Both the position numbers and the translations under genes were made by a program. The notes beneath the pieces were generated by a model. The model did not search any database and was not told where the DNA came from. It was given only the letters and a program-made list of their open reading frames with translations. DNA of 18,878 nt from JBLHGU01 sp047615875 (lineage in GTDB: Bacteria; Pseudomonadota; Gammaproteobacteria; Arenicellales; CAJQKF01): assembly GCA_047615875.1 (NCBI GenBank), contig JBLHGU010000097.1, forward strand, positions 1 to 18,878, given 5' to 3'. Shown here piece after piece: positions 7,562-13,724 of the stretch; position 1 is the stretch's first letter; every line of letters starts with the position of its first letter.

Positions 7562-8347
7562 ATGCAACTTACTTATAGTAGTTGGCCGCAAATTGAGGCC
7601 TACCTGAAACGTTGCCAGGGCATAGTTATCCCCCTTGGCTCAACAGAACAACATGGCCCGACTGGTTTTATCGGCACAGATGCTATCTGCGCTGAGTCCA
7701 TCGCACAATTGGCGGCACAGGACAATGAATCCCTGCTGGTTGCCCCAACCATTGCCTACACCCCGGCACAGTTCAATCTAGGCTTTCCCGGTAGTGTATC
7801 AGTCAGAGGCCAAACCCTGATTCAGTTGCTGGATGACATCATATCCAGCCTCATGCAAGGCGGTTTTCGTTACTTCTATTTCCTCAATGGTCATGGTGCA
7901 AATATCGCACCGGTACGCACTCTGGTACACGATATATATCAACGCCTATCCACTGGCAAAAAATACGAACAATCTGTGGACTTCAGAATTCGCAGCTGGT
8001 GGGATTTCGAAGCTGTTAACGAGCTCCGCCAATCATTGTATGGTGATCGTGAAGGCATGCATGCGACACCTAGTGAAATCGCTATTACGCTAGCACGTAA
8101 ACAAACTCCAGGCACTGATACAACCGTTTCGTACAGCGCCATTAGCAAAGAGTTTTTGCAACAACATGCCGGTGATCAGCACCTTGATGCAAGCAGGCAT
8201 CGCGATCAATTCCCTGATGGTTGTGTCGGTTCTGATCCGACTTTGGCTAACCAGAGAGATGGTAAAAAACTACTACACATTGCTGCGAATTGTCTACAGG
8301 ACGACTATCTAAAATTTGTCGGCCCTGGCAACCAAACTGAAGCCTAA
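7562..8347 (+). CDS. Creatininase-family amidohydrolase
   Basis: A 261-residue metal-dependent hydrolase of the creatininase fold. The metal-binding set is readable: Glu29, His31 and Asp40 in PLGSTEQHGPTGFIGTD, His111 in FLNGHGAN, and His167 plus Glu172 in GMHATPSEIA, matching the E-H-D-H-E pattern of the family. Known members open cyclic or linear amides (creatinine amidohydrolase), deformylate riboflavin/F420 precursors, act on mycofactocin peptides, or hydrolyse keto-inositol. The family name therefore does not fix the substrate. It sits between the binding protein and a Gfo/Idh dehydrogenase, in a cluster with an oxygenase and a glutamate-ligase-like enzyme, and plausibly cleaves an amide or ring in the imported molecule or an intermediate. 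The start codon is close to a hairpin that may limit its translation. No signal peptide is present, so it is cytoplasmic. Confidence 0.85.
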   Translation: MQLTYSSWPQIEAYLKRCQGIVIPLGSTEQHGPTGFIGTDAICAESIAQLAAQDNESLLVAPTIAYTPAQFNLGFPGSVSVRGQTLIQLLDDIISSLMQGGFRYFYFLNGHGANIAPVRTLVHDIYQRLSTGKKYEQSVDFRIRSWWDFEAVNELRQSLYGDREGMHATPSEIAITLARKQTPGTDTTVSYSAISKEFLQQHAGDQHLDASRHRDQFPDGCVGSDPTLANQRDGKKLLHIAANCLQDDYLKFVGPGNQTEA

Positions 8348-8398
8348 ACATTTCTATAACCTATGGCGCGCCACCCCGCCAAACGGAAACCACTCACA

Positions 8399-9400
8399 AT
8401 GAACTCAATTAATACCGCACTCCTTGGACTCGGCAGATGGGGACAATTATTGCATCAGGCGAGTCTTGCCTCTGATCATCTCAACATTACAACCGTTGTG
8501 GGGCGCTCAATTGAAAGGATTCAACAATACTGCTCCGAGAATAGTCTTGCAGCCTCCAGCAATCTGGATAAGATGTTGCAGAACGATGGTATCGATGCAG
8601 TAATTATTGCCACCCCTCATAGCCAGCACTTCCAGCAGTTAATGTCTGTCGCAGAAGCCGGCAAGCATGTTTATTGTGAGAAACCCTTTACCCTGAGTGC
8701 AACGCAGGCCAACACCGCACTAAATGCATTAAAGAAACAAAACTGCAAAGTCGCTGTTGGCCATAATCGACGATTCGCGCCCAACACATTGGCTGTCAAA
8801 CAACTAATAAGTGATGGTTGGTTTGGGGATCTTGTACATATTGATGGTGTATTCAATGCTCAAATGGCACAGTCGAAGGGACAGTGGCGCGACAGTGCTG
8901 CGGAAAGTCCCGCTGGTGGCATGACATCATTGGGCATTCACGTTGTAGATATGTTTATTAATCTGATGGGAAATGTTTCTTCATTACGAGCCGATAGCCG
9001 GAGAGTCACCGGCAACTGTGAATTTGACGATCACACCACGGTAAACCTGAATTTTTCAAATGAAGCGGGCGGACTGTTAACCACTTTAACTAATACCGCA
9101 ATGCAATGGCGAATAACTTTATATGGCAGTAAGGGCTGGGCCTGCATCGAGGATCAGGATACGCTGACCCTGCAACCAGTTGACGGAGAAAGAGAGATTA
9201 TCCTATACCCAGGCTATGGATACCCCGCCATAAAAACACTTACTTCTGCACTAGATGCCTTTGCCTTAGATATAAGCAACGGCGACGCCTTCCCAGTCAC
9301 TCCCGAGCAAGTTCTTCACGGCACTGAAGTATTGGAGGCAATTATTCAGTCGGCTAGCAGCGGTGTCACAGTTAGTACTCCAACAGCTACGACTAATTAA
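8399..9400 (+). CDS. Gfo/Idh/MocA-family NAD(P)-dependent oxidoreductase
   Basis: A 333-residue dehydrogenase from the chosen start. The Rossmann nucleotide-binding motif GLGRWG is at residues 10-15, the family signature EKP at 94-96 (CEKPFTLS), and the catalytic segment GGMTSLGIHVVDMF holds His181 and Asp184. Family members oxidise or reduce sugars, inositols, imines and related compounds with NAD(P). An earlier in-frame ATG at 8363 adds 12 residues (beginning MARHPAKRK) without homologous content or ribosome binding site. The start at 8399 puts the first beta-strand directly at the N-terminus and has GGAAA upstream, so it is preferred. It follows the creatininase-family gene by 51 bases in the same direction and is probably co-transcribed. 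Pairing of inositol-type dehydrogenases with creatininase-fold hydrolases is known in keto-inositol breakdown, one alternative reading of this cluster. Confidence 0.85.
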   Translation: MNSINTALLGLGRWGQLLHQASLASDHLNITTVVGRSIERIQQYCSENSLAASSNLDKMLQNDGIDAVIIATPHSQHFQQLMSVAEAGKHVYCEKPFTLSATQANTALNALKKQNCKVAVGHNRRFAPNTLAVKQLISDGWFGDLVHIDGVFNAQMAQSKGQWRDSAAESPAGGMTSLGIHVVDMFINLMGNVSSLRADSRRVTGNCEFDDHTTVNLNFSNEAGGLLTTLTNTAMQWRITLYGSKGWACIEDQDTLTLQPVDGEREIILYPGYGYPAIKTLTSALDAFALDISNGDAFPVTPEQVLHGTEVLEAIIQSASSGVTVSTPTATTN

Positions 9401-9436
9401 ACAGTGCGGTACTAAAGGCCAGACAAGTTACTCACT

Positions 9437-9476
9437 ATCTAACTGTTGCCGAATACAAACCCAGCAACAGTTAGAT
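9437..9476. terminator. Inverted repeat between convergent genes, possible bidirectional terminator
   Basis: Perfect 13-base arms (9437-9449, ATCTAACTGTTGC; 9464-9476 its complement) surround a 14-base loop. Three more pairs (9434-9436 with 9480-9482) can form past a 3-base bulge. It lies in the 90-base gap between the stop codons of the plus-strand Gfo/Idh gene and the minus-strand ligase gene, where a shared terminator is expected. No T-tract follows on either strand, so intrinsic termination is uncertain. Confidence 0.55.
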
Positions 9477-9490
9477 GGTAGTCAGGTGCC

Positions 9491-10846
9491 TTAGTAAAAA
9501 TTCAAATAACGATTCTGCTCCCAGTCGGATACATGATTTTGATACTGCATCCATTCATCACGTTTGAAATCAACCCAGGTTTCAAACATTGCATCGCCAA
9601 AAACACTTTTGGCTAGCTCGCTATCCGCCAACTCTTCTACGGCTTCAATTAAAGTTCGAGGCAACCATTTGACACCTAGCTCATCCAGCTCTTGTTGGGA
9701 CTTAACATATAGATTCTGAGTATGTGGCTCACCCGGATCGAGCTGCTCTCGAATTCCCTCAAGACCAGCCGCTAGCACCAATGCGCCACCGAGATAGGGA
9801 TTACACATAGGATCAGCAAGACGTAGCTCCACTCTTCCACCACCGCTAGGAATGCGTAGAGTGTTGGTTCGGTTATTATTTCCGTAGCTGCAGTAAACAG
9901 GGGCCCAGGTAAAGCCTGATGTACTGCCTTTTAGTATGAGTCGTTTGTAGCTGTTTACCGTCGGCGCGACCACTGCACTGATAGCAGGTAAATGCCGCAT
10001 AACTCCGGCAAGAAACTGATAACCGAGCTCGGATAAATCACAGTTTCTAGGGTCTTTGTCTGATTCAAACAGATTATTACCGCTAGCAAGATCATATAAA
10101 GACAGGTTAAAGTGCGCACCACTACCGGCAAAATTGCCATACGGCTTGGGCATAAATGATGCGAACCCACCATGTTTACGTAATACTTCGTTAGCCATAC
10201 GACGAAAGAACACAAACCGATCAGCCATGGTCAGCACATCTGCGTAATCAAAATCAATTTCGAATTGTCCAATGCCATCTTCATGGTCGAAGGAATATAC
10301 ATCCCAGCCCAGATCATTCATGTTGGTTACCAACTCATCTAACCAGGGTAGATTATCCAACAAGCGGGGAACGTCATAGGCAGGCTTTTGTAGATGGGCT
10401 CGATTACTCAGTGGGGTAACGTTGTTATGCTCATCTCTCTGCAAAGCAAAAAACTCGGCCTCAATACCTAGATTAAGACCAAATCCCATTGCGTTGGCTT
10501 GTTCGATTGTGCGTTTGAGAATATTACGACTACAGGGCTCAAAGGGTTTGCCCTCGCACCACAAATCGCTGGCGAACCAGGCAACATCTTTCTGCCAGGG
10601 TTGAATCATGCATGATGCGGCATCTGGATGCGCGCCCACTTCCTCATCACTAATATCCTGAGGAACACCATCCAATGCGGCGCCAGTACATAATTCTGAA
10701 CCACCCATCATTCTATCGAAATGAGAGAGTGGCACCATCTTGCTCTTGGATGCTCCATGCATATCAACATAGCTGGGCAATAAGTACCTAACACCTGCTG
10801 CTTGTAAATGTTCTTTTAGTTGACTGGCATCTACTTTACTATTCAA
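9491..10846 (-). CDS. Glutamine-synthetase-like gamma-glutamyl ligase (type III / GlnT / gamma-glutamylmethylamide synthetase-like)
   Basis: A 451-residue protein with the full glutamine synthetase fold. Catalytic motifs in order: GIEAEFF (Glu129, Glu131), EDGIGQFE (Glu189, Glu196), GSGAHFN (His245), NSYKRL (298-303), NNRTNTLRIP (Arg326, Arg331) and RVELRLADPMCNPYL (Glu340, Arg342). Metal, ATP and glutamate sites thus look intact. The loop around Asp59, which helps form the ammonium site in GlnA, reads LDGVP rather than FDGSS, as expected for relatives that join glutamate to amines instead of ammonia. Family examples are gamma-glutamylmethylamide, gamma-glutamylputrescine and gamma-glutamylanilide synthetases. 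The start is TTG, supported by AGGAG 7 bases upstream. It follows the C69-type hydrolase gene by 68 bases. Together they could make and break a gamma-glutamyl amide. The amine substrate is unknown. Confidence 0.88.
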   Translation of the reverse strand: MNSKVDASQLKEHLQAAGVRYLLPSYVDMHGASKSKMVPLSHFDRMMGGSELCTGAALDGVPQDISDEEVGAHPDAASCMIQPWQKDVAWFASDLWCEGKPFEPCSRNILKRTIEQANAMGFGLNLGIEAEFFALQRDEHNNVTPLSNRAHLQKPAYDVPRLLDNLPWLDELVTNMNDLGWDVYSFDHEDGIGQFEIDFDYADVLTMADRFVFFRRMANEVLRKHGGFASFMPKPYGNFAGSGAHFNLSLYDLASGNNLFESDKDPRNCDLSELGYQFLAGVMRHLPAISAVVAPTVNSYKRLILKGSTSGFTWAPVYCSYGNNNRTNTLRIPSGGGRVELRLADPMCNPYLGGALVLAAGLEGIREQLDPGEPHTQNLYVKSQQELDELGVKWLPRTLIEAVEELADSELAKSVFGDAMFETWVDFKRDEWMQYQNHVSDWEQNRYLNFY

Positions 10847-10853
10847 AACTTTT

Positions 10854-10858
10854 CTCCT
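10854..10858 (-). promoter_or_regulatory. Shine-Dalgarno that fixes the TTG start of the ligase gene
   Basis: AGGAG on the minus strand, 7 bases before the TTG at 10846-10844. There is no ATG close by; the next in-frame Met is about residue 29, inside a conserved strand. The site therefore decides the start. Confidence 0.75.
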
Positions 10859-10880
10859 CTTAATCTACAATAATATTCCA

Positions 10881-10912
10881 GCCTGGCAATTTGTATATTT
10901 AAATTGCCAGGC
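10881..10912 (-). terminator. 12-bp intercistronic hairpin between C69 hydrolase and ligase genes
   Basis: Perfect 12-base arms (10881-10892, GCCTGGCAATTT, and 10901-10912) with an 8-base loop start 2 bases after the hydrolase stop codon. Neither strand has a U-run after the stem. It may attenuate transcription or protect the upstream message from 3' decay, giving unequal levels of hydrolase and ligase. Confidence 0.55.
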
Positions 10913-10914
10913 CT

Positions 10915-12348
10915 TTACCAAATTTGCTCGAATGACCTGATAACATCGCTTTCTTTAATACCATACTTCAACCGAGTTCTTGCTTCCATACTTGCCGCAA
11001 GAATCTCTCCAAGCTGCAAAGCTTTCATAAACTCGGTGTTGTTATAATAGGTCAGGTATTTTTGCGCAAGTTCCAATTCGGGTTGGTCGAGTAAGATTTG
11101 CGCTATCCTGACTATGGCACCTTGTTGTGATATCAAATCTGCTTCAAGTTTTTCCCAACAGTCAGTTACTTCCGGCAGAAATTCATCGCCGTGCTGCACC
11201 AGCAAATACAACAGTCGTTTAAAAATCGCCGTTGCGGATCGGGTTGATTCAATAGCTTGAGGCACCCTGCTTCTGGATTCAGGCTCACCCTGATCGAAGT
11301 GTCGAGCGTCGAGAAATCGTGAAGACTCCCCAATACTCAGATAACGATGCTGACGAAACTCTTCTGGAACATTGGTCACACCCATATAAGTCGGTAGAAA
11401 TGGTGCAGCCAAGGCACCGATATGGGCATGCCACAATACGCGTAACTCTGGTGCAATATCAGCCAATAGTGGCACTACCTGACCGTAACCTGCAGTATCT
11501 CCAGTCAATTTCGTGGTGCGTATCGCCCACATAACGTCCACAATACCGATTTTCGTTGATCTTTCCGACCGCTTAATCATCTCACCCTCAATCCATTGAA
11601 CACCTTCCCAACGTCCCTTATTATCGCCATATATAGCATTAACATTAAAGGGCTCGCCAGGCACATACCATCCCTGTTGGATAGCAAAACTCACTAAATT
11701 ATCTGAATACAGAAAATCTTCATGGTCAGGTTCGCCGACAGGTATATTTAAAATGTACCCCGGGCGTGAGGCCCTTATGCTGCTTGCACCTAGTCGTTCT
11801 GCAGCCCACAAACCCTGACTGCCTGCAAACTGAATTACCACCCAGGCCTCGTCCGAATCCGCGATAAGATGAGAATTACCACCATAGGTAGATTCGCCAT
11901 ATTGTGCGATCAGTTCCCCTATCAGCTGAACAGCCTGACGTGCAGTTTTTGCACGCTCTAGAATCAGCCGGGCCAAATCGCTATAGTTTGGCCCAGTTTG
12001 ATTAGCATTGGTGATCGCAATCAACTCCGCTCTGGAGGGCGACCACACATCTCGTATAGCCACACCATATTCGTTTAAGCCGCCATTGGTAATGGGTGGT
12101 GGCACGCCTTTGTAATATGTATAGCTGACGCGGATATGTCTCGCTGTTTCCGCCACCTGGGGAATCTCAATTCTTTGGCCTGGCATATCGGCGTCAGAAT
12201 TCACACCAACACTAATAGCATTACCAGCCGAGTACTCGGCACGATTGATGATTTCAATCCAATGAGATGAAGGCTCATCGCCATAGCCGGCCAAATAAGA
12301 CAAACCATCCACAGTGTGGTTCTTTCCGATGTATAAGGCGTAACTCAT
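10915..12348 (-). CDS. C69 (dipeptidase/secernin-like) Ntn-hydrolase family protein with Ser in place of the Cys nucleophile
   Basis: A 477-residue protein from the chosen start, with the pattern of the C69 dipeptidase family: MSYALYIGKNHTVDG at the N-terminus, GGLNEYGVAI, YGGNSHLIADSDEAWVV and a long helical C-terminal half. In classical members the residue that follows the initiator Met or propeptide, six before the Gly of xxVGK, is the Cys nucleophile. Here that residue is Ser2 (AGT). After Met removal an N-terminal Ser could act as an Ntn nucleophile, or the protein may be inactive as a peptidase. Known members cleave dipeptides or other amide bonds. An in-frame GTG extension to 12444 adds 32 low-complexity residues without homology and is rejected, although a processed propeptide cannot be excluded. 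It is the first gene before the glutamate-ligase-like gene, so hydrolysis of a gamma-glutamyl or peptide-like bond is a reasonable guess. Confidence 0.75.
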   Translation of the reverse strand: MSYALYIGKNHTVDGLSYLAGYGDEPSSHWIEIINRAEYSAGNAISVGVNSDADMPGQRIEIPQVAETARHIRVSYTYYKGVPPPITNGGLNEYGVAIRDVWSPSRAELIAITNANQTGPNYSDLARLILERAKTARQAVQLIGELIAQYGESTYGGNSHLIADSDEAWVVIQFAGSQGLWAAERLGASSIRASRPGYILNIPVGEPDHEDFLYSDNLVSFAIQQGWYVPGEPFNVNAIYGDNKGRWEGVQWIEGEMIKRSERSTKIGIVDVMWAIRTTKLTGDTAGYGQVVPLLADIAPELRVLWHAHIGALAAPFLPTYMGVTNVPEEFRQHRYLSIGESSRFLDARHFDQGEPESRSRVPQAIESTRSATAIFKRLLYLLVQHGDEFLPEVTDCWEKLEADLISQQGAIVRIAQILLDQPELELAQKYLTYYNNTEFMKALQLGEILAASMEARTRLKYGIKESDVIRSFEQIW

Positions 12349-12586
12349 TTTTATTACACGGTTGTTTCTATTATTAAAACAATAGTTTATGCCATTTTTG
12401 TGTTTCATACAGGTAGAATTTTCGACATCGCCCAAGAGCTTCACCCAAGGCAGTATTCACTCTAAAAATCTCCGAAATTTCTCATGCCACTATCAATGAA
12501 TTCGGCAGAAACTTTAAACAACCGCTCAGCTTAGGCGTAAAATCACCCTTCCTCATTCCTTTTTTTATTTCAGGGAGAATTGTGCA
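12349..12586. promoter_or_regulatory. Divergent intergenic region between the catabolic island and the efflux block
   Basis: These 238 bases separate the minus-strand C69 gene from the plus-strand efflux adaptor gene and must carry promoters for both. The part nearest the C69 gene is AT-rich and holds a small inverted repeat (CTATT and AATAG around an 8-base spacer, about 12365-12383). No convincing -35/-10 pair and no GG-N10-GC sigma-54 element was seen for either direction. No RNA or small protein gene was recognised. Confidence 0.35.
12572..12578 (+). promoter_or_regulatory. Shine-Dalgarno supporting the TTG start of the efflux adaptor
   Basis: AGGGAGA ends 8 bases before the TTG at 12587. 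No in-frame ATG is available near, and the lipoprotein signal sequence needs this start, so the site and the signal peptide agree on it. Confidence 0.65.
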
Positions 12587-13666
12587 TTGCCTACAGTCAG
12601 ACCATTTTTATTAGCTCTGAGCAGTGCGCTTTTATTGTTATCTGCTTGTAGCAGCGATAATAGTTCGAGCAAATCCGACAAGAAAAAACCCCCAAGGATT
12701 CATTTGGTTGAGACCCTCGCAGTTACCACTCAGTCTATCGCCGTGAAAACTGAGCGTAGCGGCACGCTTCTGGCGCGACAACAGGTCAAGATTTTCAATC
12801 AGGAAGAAGGTCGGGTCTCCGAGTTCTCCGTATTCGAAGGAGATAAGGTTACGGCTGAACAGATTCTGTTACGTCTTGACGATACCCTTCTCCGAGCGAA
12901 TCTAGATAAGCTGGTCGCCACCCGAAAACAGGCCCTGGCAGAACTAAATCGCGCACAATCATTAAGCAAAAAACGTTTGATTTCAGAAGACGAACTCAGT
13001 CGTGCGGTAACCAGGTTGCGGGTGGCTGAAGCCGATGAAGAACTTCAGCGGGCAAGATTGGGATACACCACGGTTAAAGCCCCTTTCAGCGGCGTCATCA
13101 GCGAACGACTCATTGAGCCTGGTGATGTAATTCCTCGCTTTACTCACGTGCTTACTGTACTGAATCCTGATTCACTGTATACCCGTGTGCAGGTATCAGA
13201 GTTGCTACTGCCTAGCCTGCAACTCTCTCAGATTGTCAGTGTTCGCATCGATGCATTGGGTGACCATACACTCAAGGGCACAATTATTCGCATTCACCCG
13301 ACTATCGATGATCGAACTCGGCAGGGCACCGTCGAGGTGCAACTTAATCCGGTACCAGTGGGTGCGCTACCCGGCCAACTCTGCCGGATTACATTGGACT
13401 CCCCTGTTCAACCTCGCAAAGTCATCCCATTTTCGGCCTTACGCCGTGATAGCGAAGGGGAGTATGTATACATCGTAAATTCATCGGGTATTTCTACTCG
13501 TCGTTCTATACGTAGCGGACTTCGTTTGAATGATCAGGTGGAAGTACTGCAAGGCCTGGAGGAGAATGAACAGATTGTCGTGCGTGGATTTCTGGGTCTA
13601 CGCGATGGCCTGACTGTTAAAACCGTTGCACCCGAGGCCGGTGGTAATAAACCGGCTTCTAACTAA
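12587..13666 (+). CDS. RND efflux periplasmic adaptor (membrane fusion) lipoprotein
   Basis: A 359-residue HlyD/AcrA-type adaptor linking an RND pump to an outer-membrane channel. The lipoprotein signal peptide has lipobox LLSAC with Cys21 as the lipidated residue, followed by a Ser/Lys-rich linker. Next come the first half of the lipoyl/barrel-sandwich domain (about 55-105, including QQVKIFNQEEGRV and LRLDD), a short alpha-helical hairpin (about 105-155, rich in Lys/Arg/Glu), the second lipoyl half (VKAPFSGVISERLIEPGD), a beta-barrel (about 190-260) and a membrane-proximal domain ending near residue 350. The start is TTG, supported by AGGGAGA. It lies 58 bases upstream of the pump gene and is surely co-expressed. 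No outer-membrane channel follows, so the pump probably borrows a TolC-like protein encoded elsewhere. The cargo is unknown. Confidence 0.9.
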   Translation: MPTVRPFLLALSSALLLLSACSSDNSSSKSDKKKPPRIHLVETLAVTTQSIAVKTERSGTLLARQQVKIFNQEEGRVSEFSVFEGDKVTAEQILLRLDDTLLRANLDKLVATRKQALAELNRAQSLSKKRLISEDELSRAVTRLRVAEADEELQRARLGYTTVKAPFSGVISERLIEPGDVIPRFTHVLTVLNPDSLYTRVQVSELLLPSLQLSQIVSVRIDALGDHTLKGTIIRIHPTIDDRTRQGTVEVQLNPVPVGALPGQLCRITLDSPVQPRKVIPFSALRRDSEGEYVYIVNSSGISTRRSIRSGLRLNDQVEVLQGLEENEQIVVRGFLGLRDGLTVKTVAPEAGGNKPASN

Positions 13667-13724
13667 ATAGAATAAACATGATTTGTGAGCGCTATCTCGT
13701 CGGTACCCTGAAGTACCATCACAG

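Noticed and set aside
8363..8398. Upstream ATG for the Gfo/Idh gene
   Set aside because: It adds a short basic peptide before the first Rossmann strand and has no ribosome binding site; the ATG at 8399 fits the family better.
12349..12444. N-terminal extension of the C69 gene from an in-frame GTG at 12444
   Set aside because: The extra 32 residues are Asn/Lys-rich without family similarity, there is no ribosome binding site, and the family motif starts at the Met encoded at 12348.
13702..13717. GGTAC/GTACC hairpin between adaptor and pump genes as a terminator
   Set aside because: Only a 5-bp stem with no T-run; mentioned under the pump gene but not called.
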